DNA of 64,000 nucleotides from Blasia pusilla (GCA_050084515.1 CM114271.1:51460001-51524000), one strand, 5' to 3'; counted from the first letter of the stretch, positions 34,650-46,442 are shown. The notes: generated by a model not told the origin, from the letters alone. Made by a program: numbers and translations.

Positions 34650-35605
34650 GTTGAGAGGAGGATAGCGGCGCCGAATACATCGATTCCTCGGGAGTTATAG
34701 GAGCTGCTTTGCGTTTAGCATGGAGGATTTGGGTACGTTGAAGGGACCGGGAATCTGCATTGAGTTTTCGAGTGATACGCCGATCTTCCGACAACCCTAC
34801 AGGTACAGTGATATGGAGAGGGCTCTGATTCAGAGTAGGAGCCTGGACTTGGTCGGAGCACGACTAGTGGAGGTGTCGCATGGGGAGTATGCATCTGCCA
34901 CTGTCATGCTTGCCAAGAAGGATGTGCATGGCAACTAGACGAATAGGCGGATGTGTGGGGATTATCGACCTATCAATCGGCAGACAAAGTCCGATAGGTA
35001 TGCCATGCCCACCCTTGAGGAGATCTTTGATGCAATTGGTCACGCAAAGGTCTTCAGCTCATTGGATTTGCGAGCCGGATACCATCAGTTGCCTATCAAA
35101 TTGGAGGACAGGCACAAGACGGCATTTTGGGGCATCAATCCTCATGGGAAGGATTGTTTGTACTAGTGACGGTTCTTACCATTTAGATTAAAGAACACCC
35201 CGGCTAAGTTTCAGAGGGTCATGGATAGGATCTTGGCTGGTCTGGATTTTGCTAGGTGTTATATTGATGACATCGTAGTCTTTAGCACCACAGTTGAGGA
35301 GCATGAGCGACATCTAGAGTAGGTGTTTCGACGATTGCAATTACATGGGCTTGAAGCTACATCCAGGCAAGTGCAAGTTCTCCTACGATCAGATTGAGTA
35401 CTTGGGTCATACGATATACCCAGGGGACGTTGGTGTTCAGCAGACGAAGGTAGAGGCTATCTCATGCATTCCACGCCCAACAAATGTGATCCATTTTCGC
35501 GCATTCATGGGATTGGCAAACTTCTATCGGCGATACGTCAAGGGATTCAGTTCGGTTGCGAAGGCGTTGACCTTGCTGACCAAGGTGGATCACGAGTGGC
35601 ACTGA
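34650..35605 (+). pseudogene. Reverse transcriptase of copy B
   Basis: RT is readable from GTLKGPGICIEF through ARLVEVSHGEYASATVM, MCGDYRPINRQTKSDRY, KVFSSLDLRAGYHQLPI and FLPFRLKNTPAKFQ to YIDDIVVFS, with the catalytic Asp pair at 35266-35271. The connection block EYLGHTIYPGDVGVQQTKV and the FMGLANFYRRYVKGFS motif follow. Stops at 34936 (TAG), 35164 (TAG) and 35320 (TAG) interrupt it, and the frame changes near 35330. It would copy the genomic RNA into DNA. Confidence 0.93.
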
Positions 35606-36183
35606 GGGATGAGCAAGAGCGAGCAGTTGCTCAAGGACAGCTTGACGTCCGTGCCCATCTTGAGGAGACCGATCACGGGGCGTCCTTTCCAGTTGCACAC
35701 GCATTGGAGCATGTTGGGGCTTGGAGCAGTGCTCACCTTGCATGATGATGAGGGTAGAGAGTTAGTGGTGGCTTGTGCTAGCCACTCAAAAAACGCTACA
35801 GAGGCAAAGTACATCTCGTATGAGGGTGAGTGCTTGGCTGCAGTGTGGGCTGTCGCGCATTTCAAGTGTTATTTATTCGACAATCCCTTTACCATCAACC
35901 ACAAAAGTGGTTGATGGAGTCCGAAAAGCTTATAGGGAAGCTCGCGAGATGGGCTCTGTTGTTGCAGGAGTATGATTTTCAGGTGGTACATAGACCCGAG
36001 ACGCTCAACCAAGATGCAGATGGGTTGAGTCGTAACCTATGTCCGAGTCAGCGAGATGCAACTGGAACTCGATGGCATGGAGAGAGTGATGAGGAGTCGG
36101 TGCCAAGGATGGCACGCGTCAGCCTATTTAGGCATCTTGGCTATGGAGAGCCACAGTGTGGAGACTTCGATGGCGAGGTCTAG
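35606..36183 (+). pseudogene. RNase H domain of copy B
   Basis: Begins after a TGA near 35604. The first catalytic position reads HTHWSMLGLG, with His where copy A has Asp, which should abolish activity. The second conserved block, YISYEGECLAAVWAVAHF, keeps its Glu. A short deletion near 35897 removes part of the T-NHKPL segment. ETLNQDADGLSRNLCPSQ follows near 36000-36050. Confidence 0.88.
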
Positions 36184-36193
36184 TTGAGAATAT

Positions 36194-37330
36194 TTGGATC
36201 CCGCTGCCAGTGAGGAGACAAAAAGTGGCCAAGATATTCATGATGATGGAGTAGTCTTGGAGTACCTTCGTAGTGGCAGTGTTGCGAGCACCGTGGATGC
36301 TAGAGAGCGCGATCGGATCCTACATCGGGCCAGACGGTTCCGTTGGGAGGGGACGCATATTTTGAGGGTTTGGGAGGATGGCAGAGTACGCATAGTGCCG
36401 CATCCTTTGTAGAGAGCACGACTAGTGCAACATGCCCACGAGGAGTTGGGTCACTTTAGGGTGAAGCGGACGTCATGACTTGCTCCATTCGAAGGTGGTG
36501 GCGAGGCATGCAGACTGACGTTCAGCAGTTTGTTGCCAAGTGCATGGTGTGTGATCGGGTTTGAGCATCGTTCAATGCTCCGACTCCAAAATTGCATCCA
36601 TTACCAATCATGGGCTTAGGGTATAGATGGAGTTTGGATTTTTCAGGACCTTTGCCTTTGACGGAGCGTCACAGTCGTTATGTGTTGTTGATGGTCTAGA
36701 ACTTCTCAAAGTGGATCGAGTTGGTTGCATGTCCTGACAAAGCGAGTGAGGGAGTAGCTTATGCCTTCCTTGAGAGAGTGCTGAGTGATTATGACGCACC
36801 GGCTGAGGTGTTGACAAACCAGGGTACCGAGTTTCACGGTGAGTTCCAGGCCTTGAGTGATCAGGCGCTGATCGACCACGGCACGACTTCGCGAGATCAT
36901 CTCGAGGCGGATGGATTAGCAGAGAGAGTTGTGCAGACGGTGAAGAGGGGTTTACGCAAGTATGGCTTGAAGAGAGGTCACCTAGGAGATTGGAACCTCC
37001 AGTTGCCATTGTTGGCGATGGGATACACATTCAGCAGGCAAGCATCCTTAGCGTCTTTTTCACCGTACTTGCTACTTTATGGCCGAGAGCCAGATTTACC
37101 TACGGCCATTCGTCGAGATGCTGGTGAGGTGTTGAACCGTGATGACCCAGATGTATGGGTGCAAGCATGTTCTCACAGGGCTGAGTTGTTTCGAAGAGTG
37201 ATGCCCATGGTATTCGAGAACTTGGCGATTGCACAACATCGAGATACGTTGAGGTATGCGACTATTCACGGTGGTGGTTATCGACCAACTATCCGGAGGT
37301 TTCATCTGGGAGATTATGTCTACTTGCAGT
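36194..37330 (+). pseudogene. DDE integrase of copy B
   Basis: The zinc-binding N-terminus (HAHEELGHF near 36435 and CMVCDR near 36541) is partly frameshifted. The core keeps GYRWSLDFSGPLPLTERHSRY (first Asp near 36638), VLTNQGTEFHGEFQ (Asn where copy A has the second catalytic Asp, near 36818) and ADGLAERVVQTVKRG (Glu near 36920). The clean downstream frame 36721-37332 carries LLLYGREPDLPTAIRRD and FHLGDYVYLQ. A TAG at 37330-37332 (CAG in copy A) separates it from the PHD segment. Confidence 0.92.
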
Positions 37331-37347
37331 AGACGGCACTGACGACG

Positions 37348-37674
37348 TTGGATGTGACTGCAGGGCGCACTATCCTGAGAGTGCGTGACGTTTTGCCATC
37401 TGGTGTTCTCTTGTTGGAAGGACGCGATGGTATGGTATGGAAGGACCATGTGCGTAATTGCGCGTCATGTCACCTTCCTAACATTGATGGTACAGTAGAT
37501 CGGAGCTTAGCAGTAGTTTCTCCATGCTTGCGTTGTATGTTGTGTGGTTCTGCCCGTGGTGCGGCCACGATGCTAGTCTGTGATGGATGTTCGAGAGGTT
37601 GGCATATGGTATGTCTGACGTCACCTATCACTAGGGTTCCTCGGGGACAATGGATGTGTCCCACATGTACATAG
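37348..37674 (+). pseudogene. Integrase C-terminal tail with an intact PHD finger, copy B
   Basis: 108 codons in the same frame as the integrase tail, after one TAG. Residues 1-45 are integrase C-terminal (TILRVRDVLPSGVLLLEGRD, WKDHVRNCASC). Residues 60-107 (37525-37668) form a complete C4HC3 PHD finger: C63, C66, C78, C81, H86, C89, C104 and C107, with the diagnostic Trp102 two residues before C104 and the pattern GQWMCPTC. PHD fingers typically bind unmodified or methylated H3 tails. At the integrase C-terminus it could steer insertion by chromatin state, as chromodomains do in chromoviruses. Pol ends at the TAG 37672-37674. Confidence 0.93.
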
Positions 37675-37858
37675 AGGAGATACTAGGTAGGTTTCGATTC
37701 CAACTTTTTCTGTGACATGGATGACATGAAGGCGACTAACGATGGGGCCACATGAGCACCCGGCCTTTATGCTCTTAGCGTCTTAGAGATGTATGTCGTG
37801 GTAGGTAGGGATAGATGGCTATCTGGAGTTAGAGGGACCTAACCACCTGCTAGGGGGG

Positions 37859-37988
37859 CGATTGGAGATATTTTGGTACTTCTTGCCTCTGTGTATGGAT
37901 GCCATGAGTTAGCATGGGATCGTGTGTGTTTGTGTGTGTGGTCGATGATAGCGATGTATGTTGTGTAGCGATGTGTATATGCACGACA
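37859..37988 (+). repeat. Terminal repeat B1, copy B
   Basis: About 130 bp starting CGATTGGAGATATTTTGG and ending GCACGACA (GACA at 37985-37988). It recurs at 38501-38630. Junction to A2: GACA-AT-TATC. Confidence 0.9.
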
Positions 37989-37990
37989 AT

Positions 37991-38500
37991 TATCACGACT
38001 GTTAGGATAGATCGGTGGGATGTAGCAGAGCGTCTTCACGAGTAGTGGAGGACAGGCCACGAGGTCGAGAATAACTTGTTGAGGCCCCCGGAAACCTGAG
38101 AGAGCAGGTTTTCCCTTCGTTTCGGCTCATTTGGAGCCATATAGATAAACTTACTATTTCGGGTCAGTTTTCATGGTAGTGGTAATTTACTTTCTATTTT
38201 TGGTAAGTGGCCCTTGACCTCCTACATTATGTCAAGAGCCAAGGAGGTGACTTGGGAGCATAGGTTACCATGGAGAGAGCTTGGGAGAGGGGAGGGATAT
38301 ACCTCAAGGAGAGAGAGTTTGAGAGCTCATTCTCTCTTTGTTGAACCTCTTGGCATGAGGCGGTGGAGCTATTGTCCCTTGCTTTGTGAGTGTAAACCAA
38401 GCCTCTCATTAGGAGAGTGGGTTTGATTTGACATTAGAGAGAGTGCACATCTTTGAGAGCTATGGTGTGAGATGGTGTAGAGAGAGATTGGATCTTACTT
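37991..38500 (+). repeat. Terminal repeat A2, copy B
   Basis: About 510 bp, homologous to A1 at 28412-28888 and to A2 of copies A and C. It starts TATCACGAC, where copies A and C have TGTCAC, so the TG has mutated to TA here. Confidence 0.9.
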
Positions 38501-38630
38501 CGATTGGAGATATTTTGGTACTTCTCGCCTCTGTGTATGGATGCCATGAGTTAGCATGGGATCGTGTATGTTTGTGTTTGTGTTCGATGACATCGATGTA
38601 TGTTGTGTAGCGATGTGTTTGCGCACGACA
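38501..38630 (+). repeat. Terminal repeat B2, copy B
   Basis: Starts CGATTGGAGATATTTTGG directly after A2 and ends GCGCACGACA, the 3' end of the element. Close to B1 over the whole 130 bp. Confidence 0.9.
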
Positions 38631-41000
38631 AGTGGTTTTATGTAGAGTTCCAACAAACCATTGGAGACTGTATATCGTGGATAATTATCTGATCTTATAA
38701 TACACATTCTATTGTGTGGTGTGCCGTACATTACAAAACCATCCGTCAGCTCACAATTAAATCTCTTTTGATGAGACATGTCATGTTAAGGGAATAATTA
38801 AATTAACAAGACCAAAAATTTTACAGATGTCAAGAAATCGTCACTCATGCATAGCATGAGCATAATACTAGTTTCTTTTAATGGTAGAAAAAATTGACAT
38901 CTTGTTAGATTGAAAAAAGTATCCAACGGGTGAGAAAGCACATGAGTTGTATGGGTGCAAGTTGCTTCAAGGCCCATGGGTAGCCAGTGGAAATTTGTAT
39001 GTTTAACCTTCATTCAACATGTGACGTTGACTCCGGATGGCTTCAGAGGTGCCCGTCTTAGCCCTAACAAGACGTCTCATCACCATTCTTGTTGTGTCTT
39101 TCTGACATATCGTTTTACTACCTCAAAAGAACCAAAACTACCCACCTACTCTTGTCGACTATCCGTACTTCATACAAATATGGACAACCCAATGCGAGGA
39201 TGTCTCCCTTCACAGGGCAACCCAAGTGATGTGCCTTGTTTGATCCCCTATTTCAACCTAAGAAGGGAGGGATATATCTTCTTTGAGGGGAAGAGCTATG
39301 CTAATTTAAATTCCATAACATCAGGTGTATATCAATATTGTGAGGGCACTTTTTTCAATTTACTATTACTACATTTTAATGGAATTGGGTATCCATCTTA
39401 TACATGAGGAATGGTCGTATTTATCTTCCTAAGTAGAAGGCCAAAATACTCCATCCATAACTCTACTTGGGTTTATTTTATGGGAGGTTGACTACTTTCA
39501 TTTTTCATATATTGAATCCCGAAAAAAGGTTTTAAATAAATCTGATTTTTAATTCAAACTTTTCTATTTCTACTTTTTTAATTTTTCTTCTACTAGACCA
39601 TTTCTTATTTCAAGAACCTTGGAAAACTATGCCTTCCCAACCAAGTAAGACACGTATTGGATTAGAAAAATAATTGGACAATATGATGGAGTTATTTCTA
39701 TAGTAATACTACTTAGTTTACAAATTAATATCAATATGTGTTATCATTGCCCTTTTTGTATTCCATCTTCTTTGGCTACCTCCTTCCCGTTATAAAAATT
39801 GGAAAGATGATACCTCTCTATTCTTATTTTCTAAAAATTTGTTTGAACGTGATTCTCTTCTATTGTGGAGAAATGAAATTAAGATATTTCACTAATTATA
39901 ATTTAAATATTTAATATCCCAATTTTTATATAATCACCTTCCAATTGTAGCTCCAAAATTTATCCTTCCTCCACCCTCAACCACAACCCTCAAAAAATGT
40001 CCAAAATCCCCTATTCACATCGATGGTTTGTAATGCTTCCAAGTTGCCCCCGAAATCAAGTGTAATGATTCATTCTTTATGAATAATACTATGAATGTGC
40101 TAAAGTACTCATATGGTTCAATTAAAATTTATAAAAAAATCTCCTTTGTCTAGACGTATCTCTTGGTCATCTTTTTCCAAAGCTTGTCTAGTATTGGTGA
40201 CCACATAGAGTAACGAGTTTCATCAAACCAATCCCTACATTAGAATCATATATTGACTTTGTATATAATACATCAATGATTTAACATATAAAATCCAACA
40301 TAATTACCCCAAATCTTACTAGATTACTAGTTCCATTATTGTATTCATACACTTTAGTGTTGTAATATTTTTGCACTTTGACAATAAGTTAATTTTGAGT
40401 GAGAATTTCAAGTGATGTTCTCCTATCGCCGCGATACCATGTAAAAAACATATCATAACAACCTAAAGAAGAATAATTGGAAGGAAACGACTCTCACACT
40501 CACACAGCACGATGGACAACAAAATCTTGCAATGAGAGAACGAGTGGAAGCTAGTCCCTTTCTTAATTCTATAAGGTATGGTCAAGCCACCCTAATCCTA
40601 ATTCTAACCATAGTCTTGAGTTAGACTTATTATAATTAACTAACCATAGTTTAGATAATCGCATTTAATTGACTAACGAAGATTAACCTTCCCTATTTCG
40701 TGTGAGTACCAAATGTAGCAGTTTTGGTGTCCGATGAGTTTAACTGTAAGTCAATCTTCAATAAACCCAACATACACTAGTTCGTTTGTACTTGGAACGG
40801 ATGACCACACATAGGTATATGTAATGTACAACTCAAGGAAAAAGATACCCTTTCTATTGAAAAGTATTAAGTTCATTCCCAAGAGACCACTATTTCCTGA
40901 GTAAAGAGAGGCTTTATAAGAAATAACAAGAATAAACTCTATCTTCACTTAAAACGCTTCACTAACTCTAATAACTCTAACTTCACAAAGGTAAAGAAAA
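38631..41000. other. AT-rich DNA without recognisable genes
   Basis: Base composition drops markedly relative to the flanking element. No conserved domain, tRNA or LTR pair was recognised on either strand. Short open frames exist (for example 38955-39407) without motifs. It is probably old, eroded repeat DNA or part of the CACTA element region. Confidence 0.5.
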
Positions 41001-42260
41001 GATTAAATGGTTTTCTTTCCTCATAGAAAAGACTCTTGTGAATTTGTAGTAACAAAGCTCAACGAAGACCTCAAAGAGACCTCAAGAATGGTGGCTCACC
41101 CTACTTTCAAAACTAAATCTGTCAGGCAGGTTACTCACTGTCTAACAACTTTCATACGCTTCTTCTTGATTATCTTATGGAATTCCAAATCTACAAGACT
41201 CAACTCTCATCTCTACTGCAGCCCAATAAGATCCACATTCAATTTCGCACATTAGAAAAAATGAGAGAAGACTCTTCTTCCACATCGAAGAGTGGAAAGA
41301 ACTCGGAATTAGTACAAGCTTCAGAAAGTAAAAGACTCTTCAACTTGGATCATCCCACCCGCCCCTAACGAAACTCTTACACACTCACCAAGACTACTGG
41401 TAAACTCAAGATACACCAAATAGTATTGAGGAGTTCAAGATACAAGGGAAAATTGATGATCCCTTCTTATGCTAATTGCTCTTTAAATTGTATTACAATT
41501 CCGATTGATCTTCCTATTCTACTCTAGAGTTCTAACGACGAATCCTAACTTTGTGATTCCAATTCTCCAACTCTTTATCTTCCTAAGACTATTCATTGTC
41601 TCGGCATTTCCTTTCCGCTCCCTTTTAAACTACTGTAACTGCCACGATTATCCCTTTTCTGGCTCCCGAAACCGCCGCGACAGTTTAGTCTTCATAGTCT
41701 TTGCACTCTTCGCAAAGACTCTTCTTAGTCTTGGTAGTCTTTCTCTTTCCTATCCTATCTTCACACGAAGACTCTTATCCTTCTGCCGTCGCGAAGAATC
41801 TTTATACTCTTTCCTTCAACTCTCTTTGAGGTATTTTCTATCTTTCTATTGCTCTTCTTAATATTCATGTCCACTTTTATGAAGACTCTTTGACCTCTTC
41901 CTTCTTTGAGTTATGAATCTTTGCTTTGGAGTCTTCGTCTTTCTTTTCCAGTCTTTGTACAAAGACTATCTTCCACCTTTTTTACAAATAAACTTTTCCC
42001 CCATTCTTTGTTGACAGTCCTTTACATAGTTCTTTCTGCGGTCTTCCTTGTGAAGCACCCGCGCTTCTTCTTCTAACCTCTTTTCCTATATTTTCCTACT
42101 TTTACACAATTCTCACTCTTCCAAGAGAGTCGTTGATCTTCTAAGATTTCTTGTCTTCTCATCAGAGTTCTTTCAATTACTCTTCCCATACAATTTCAGT
42201 AAAGTAAGACTCCTTATTTCCAGTAGTGAGTCTTTATTCTTCACTTCATAAAGACTTTAC
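41001..42260. repeat. Dispersed AAGACTCTT/AAGAGTCTT motif cluster, possible CACTA subterminal repeats
   Basis: Variants of the 9-bp motif AAGACTCTT and of GAGTCTT or AGTCTTT recur many times in both orientations (for example near 41029, 41268, 41333, 41717, 41767, 41881 and 41924). They lie just beyond the 3' side of the TNP2-like transposase. CACTA elements carry such short subterminal motifs as binding sites for their accessory protein. The link is inference from position and density. No clear CACTA terminus was found. Confidence 0.5.
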
Positions 42261-42266
42261 TATAAT

Positions 42267-45200
42267 TCAGTACAAAAACATCAAATTTTCAAAATTCTCA
42301 TAAGAGTGGGTTATCATAGTATGGTTGCAAAAAACTGGACATAGACAAACAAATCTAGAAATATCCTCATATATGGATTGCAAGAGGTGGGCTCCAGACT
42401 TATAGTTCATGGTGGAAAGTAGGGCAAGGGAGAATGGGACACTTTGGGTGGAGGGGGGGGGAGAAATATGAAAGTATGGAACATCTAGGCAAATGGGGGG
42501 AATAAGAAAGAAGGGGAAGATGGGGCCCATGGGGACACAAGTCCTTCCGTAGGTCGAAAGCAAGTCACGAATCCGGACACAGACTTTGTCCATGTATATG
42601 CAACCTCCCGACGCATACACCAAGTCTTTAGGCACTCCACTATATCCTTCATCAACAGTGATTGTTGAATCTAAACTCATGCACCCTCTAATTAATACCT
42701 TCTTTTTTGCCATCATCCCACACCCGAGATCTAATTGGCTCAAACCTTCTCATATACTATGTGACGAAGCCAATAGCCTCATCTAACAAGTATCCTTGAG
42801 CCATGCAAGCTTCAAGGCGGGTTTTGGACCTCACAAAATTTTTCATTATCCCCATATATCTCTCAAAGGGATACATCTATCTACGTGGAATTGGCCCACA
42901 AATATCTATCTCTTCTATGACATGAATGATAAGCTTCGTCATCACATCAAAAAAGGTCGGGGGAAAATGCATCTCAAGCATGCATAAGGTAATGACGGAG
43001 TCTTCCATAATCTGGCCATATTGTGAAGGATCCCTAACCTTCGCTGAAAGGATTGTCATAATTCCAGATAATCTCATAATTGTCGTTCTCATCTCTTTGG
43101 TTATGAGACCACGAAGGCAGAAAGGCTGAATCTCCTGGATGAAGACATGATAGTCGTGAGATTTCATATTGCCTAATTTTTTCTTCACGACATGTTTTAT
43201 CAACTTACCACAATAGCCGGTAGGGACTTTCAAGGACTGTATCCTTCCCATGAAAATGCCCAATTCTTTTGGGGAGAGAACATTACGCGCCACAAGTTTC
43301 ACAAGACTTCCACGTTTCAAAGGGTGAGTTTGTAACTATAGGTGGGATGGGATTCTTCTTTTTTCCATGTCTCGTCTAACTTTAACAATATCCTTACCCC
43401 AAATATGGTTTTGATGACATTCTCGGAAATATTATTCTCTACGTGCATAACATCTAGAGTATGTCTTATCAATAAATGCTATCGATCATAAAGAATTAAG
43501 CACACTATTGTATGAGTAGAATGAGTAATATAATGAGTAGATATACATGAAGGCACACACTCTTGAAACTATATTGAAAATTCAAGATACTTTCCAATAA
43601 GGCAATTGAAACATTATTCCTTTGCGCTTCACTCCACTTTGTTTATATGGGTCATTTGGTCCATCATTTCTACCACCATTCTCATTATATGTTTCTTTTA
43701 CCTTTGCCCACTCAAGAATTTATGTTGCTGTAACTATGTGTGGAGGTGGCATAGACTTTGCAAGTCCATTGAATAGTGGTGCATATCTCCTCCCTCTCCA
43801 ATAATGGTCCCATCTAAGATAGCGATGATGTCCCCCCAGATACAGGTTTTCCACATTCTTTTGAAAAGTTGCAGTCAACTTGTGGCCCACATACTCTACA
43901 AACAAGCTTACCACCATGACTATGGCCAACAATCAACCTATAGGTAGGAAGGTCATTTATGGTCCATAAAACCATAGTTGTAAATGTGAAAGTATATTTA
44001 CCATCCAACTTCCTTACATCATGGAAGTTGACACCATTCCATAGTTGTTGAAATTCTTCTATAAGTGGAGCCAAGTAGTTATCAACATTCTCCCCGTTTA
44101 CACTCTCCTTCCCTCGTATGATCAAAATCAATTGAAGGAAAAGCATTTTAGTTTGCAACCAAGGGGGTTAGTTGTAGTTCACTAATAAGACTTTCCACAT
44201 TGACCATGAACAAGCCTTATCTAAAAACGGGTTCACACCATTCAATACTAAACCAAATCTACAATTCCTTCTCTCACTACTAAAATCAGGATTAAGCTGT
44301 TCTTTGTGCTTCCAAGCTTTTGAGTCTCTTGTATGTCAAACTAACCCATACTTGCTATGGTTCTCGGGTGCCCAACACATCAATTCAGAGAGGACAACAG
44401 ATCTAACATGCGCTGTAATATAGGGATGATGAGAAAATGTCGAAGAACTTTACAAGGTATCGTTGATTACCCCACTTGTCTATATTTTGGGGATGAGCAC
44501 TTTGGATATATATCATGGCTTTTCAAATCCCTCCGAAACAAAATGCATCCACGTGGACAAGCATTGATAGCATTGTAACTCAACCCTACCTTTCCAACAA
44601 GTCTCTTGGCAATATAATGGTTTCGTGGGACATTGTTACCGTGAGGTAAAAGGTGCTCTCCAAGTAATTTTAGAAGTTCCCCAATTGCAATATGAACTAC
44701 ACTATGGGCTCCAACTATGTTAAAAAGTGCATAACAAAAGGCAATTGTGAAACTGTAGCACCATGATAAAGAGGTTTACATGCATTTTCCATTTCCTCAT
44801 CTTCTATCTTTGGGTTTTCTCCTTGATCTAATAGTGGATTGTTATCATTCTTTTTGGCTTCATCTCTGTCCCTATCAAAGCCCTCTATGTCTTCATCATG
44901 AAGAGCATCATATTCGGAGAAAATATCAGTCAACATTTGTTTAACATCAACGTGTGCATCTACTTTGTTTTGGGTGAAGAGGAGGTTGTTTAGATATACT
45001 TCTTGGCTCTATACCAATGTCTTCTCTCACTTGTTGAGCATAATTGATTATTCTTTCCTGATGCACCCTACGTTCATGCTCGTTTTGTTTAGACCACTCT
45101 TCATCAGATGAGTCCCACTCCTCCCCACTTTTCCAAATCCTACAATTAAAGGGAAAAACGATGACGTTTTCTTAAGTGCTCCTCCACCTTAGGTAGAGAG

Positions 45201-45595
45201 ACGCTTCTTTGTCCTTTGTAAATATTGCAAGGGCACCTAACACGCTTTGCCCTATCCCTTCTTGCTCGGGCCTCCTCTCGGCGCCACAATTTTGAGTCAT
45301 GTCTCTTCACCCTTTCGACGTTGTAGAGAGATTCTCGTTGCCCAAAGGGTAATGCTGGATCCATATATGGATTGTTGGTTGTGACTATTATAAGATTTAC
45401 ACAAAGCAACGACCACGAAAGTTCATAAATCATATTCAAACTTTTAAGTAGGAACCCCAATTCACCTTCAACATGCAAAAGTTTGGACCAAGTATATGAA
45501 ATACTTGATGAATTCTCCTTTTTTCCACAAAGTTTTATCCCTCTTGTTGAAAATCTTTGTCTAGCATCCACCTTCAAGAATGTGCTCCAATCCAA
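42267..45595 (-). pseudogene. CACTA (En/Spm) TNP2-like transposase, degenerate
   Basis: Read right to left. 45595-45146 carries the transposase-associated zinc-like segment (RVRCPCNIYKGQRSVSLPKV). 44936-44715 has the acidic run then CKPLYHGATVSQLPFVMHFL. The TNP2 core begins at about 44700 with ELLKLLGEHLLPHG and NACPRGCILF and continues to 44158-43814 with YLAPLIEEFQQLWNGV, VLWTINDLPTY and GKLVCRVC. A DUF4218-like domain lies at 43320-42877 (MKSHDYHVFIQEIQPF, TLCMLEMHFPPTFFDVM), followed by MGIMKNFVRSKTRLEACM. The enzyme would cut and paste CACTA DNA. Multiple stops and frame changes show it is dead. A gap near 43330-43800 is poorly conserved. Confidence 0.9.
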
Positions 45596-46230
45596 CCGTA
45601 GACAAATGACTGAGCAACACTATATTGATCTTAATGATAGATATGCTTGGAACCAAATCAAGAGATTTGAACCCTACTCCCAAATGCAAATTCTAAACCT
45701 GCTCCAGACTCAAAGAAGAGAAGAATAGGTAAATGACTGGTTTTTGTAACCTAGAAAGAGAACCAAACTCTTGCACCTTCCATGCTGATGGGCCTAGGAT
45801 GAACCTCTTAACACTACTTTATCCCCTGCATATAATTCATGACATACAAAGGTAAGTAACTATTGGGGATCCCAATGAGGTACAATAGCTAGTTGGGAAC
45901 ATAGCCTTTTCCCCTGTTTATGAGAAGGGAAAGGGATAATTAGAAGTCCTCATCTATTAGGACATGGGCATTACACTTGAACCACAATACTTCCAAAAAC
46001 ATGAGAATACAACTACAAAGCTTCTTGTTGTACACTTGGAATCTCCACAACAAGCTTGGTAGGTTTTTTTATAAGTATGAAGTACTATTTTGATATACTA
46101 CCCCGAGCTACAACACATGGAACTTTTGATACCAGTATAATTCTCATTCTCATTACAACCATCCGTGAAAAAAGGACTTGCACTATAAACCTCTACCACC
46201 TTATGAGTCTACACCTTATATAATCCTTTT
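45596..46230. other. No recognisable gene
   Basis: Between the TNP2 segment and a short coding-like frame at 46231-46425. It may be the 5' part of the CACTA element. No terminal inverted repeat was found. Confidence 0.4.
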
Positions 46231-46425
46231 TTACAAACAAACTTTCTTCTTAGGAGACAAATCCTTAAGGTTACTTTGCAAGCACTCGTCCTCCAAATGT
46301 GTATGCTTTGTATAGGTTGCACATACTCCTTCCCAAATACATTCCTGCCAATAAGCAAATGCTTTGGCCTCTTCAAGCCATCTTTGTTTCTTCTCTAGAG
46401 CAGCAATAGCCTCATGAAGGTAATG
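46231..46425 (-). other. Unidentified 64-codon coding-like segment
   Basis: On the minus strand an open frame from about 46425 to TAA 46233-46231 reads with many charged and aromatic residues, including LEKKQRWLEEAKAFAYWQEC and HLEDECLQSNLKDL. It looks like a helical exon fragment. An in-frame stop lies directly upstream, and an AG before GCTATTGCTGC could be a splice acceptor. I do not recognise the family. It abuts the 3' end of copy C, so copy C may have inserted next to, or in an intron of, this unit. Confidence 0.25.
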
Positions 46426-46435
46426 TTAGGCAGAC

Positions 46436-46442
46436 TCTTCTT
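46436..46442. repeat. Target-site duplication of copy C, left side
   Basis: TCTTCTT directly outside the GACA terminus (46443-46446, read on the minus strand). The identical 7 bp lie outside the other end at 62918-62924. A 4-bp duplication (TCTT) is also consistent. The sequence is low-complexity, so chance cannot be excluded. Confidence 0.7.

Larger units (their letters stand above)
28412..38630 (+). mobile_element. Copy B of the DNMT/PHD Ty3/gypsy family (most complete)
   Basis: 10.2 kb in the order A1, 1.6-kb leader, gag, protease, DNMT, RT, RNase H, integrase, PHD finger, B1, A2, B2. Gag is open for 437 codons. The pol region has stops and frame changes, many at former CAG, CGA or TGG codons. 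Repeat A1 lacks about the first 35 bp found in A2, so the left end is trimmed and no target duplication is visible. The right end is GACA at 38627-38630. Confidence 0.92.

Noticed and set aside
28412-38630. Tyrosine-recombinase (DIRS/PAT/Ngaro) element, as the repeat layout might suggest
   Set aside because: Integrase motifs are of the DDE type with an HHCC zinc domain (clear in copy C), RT and RNase H are gypsy-like, and no tyrosine-recombinase motif was found.
40750-41000. CACTA-type terminus near 40960 (CACTAACTC)
   Set aside because: No matching inverted end with TAGTG was found on the other side of the transposase, and CACTA is a short motif expected by chance.
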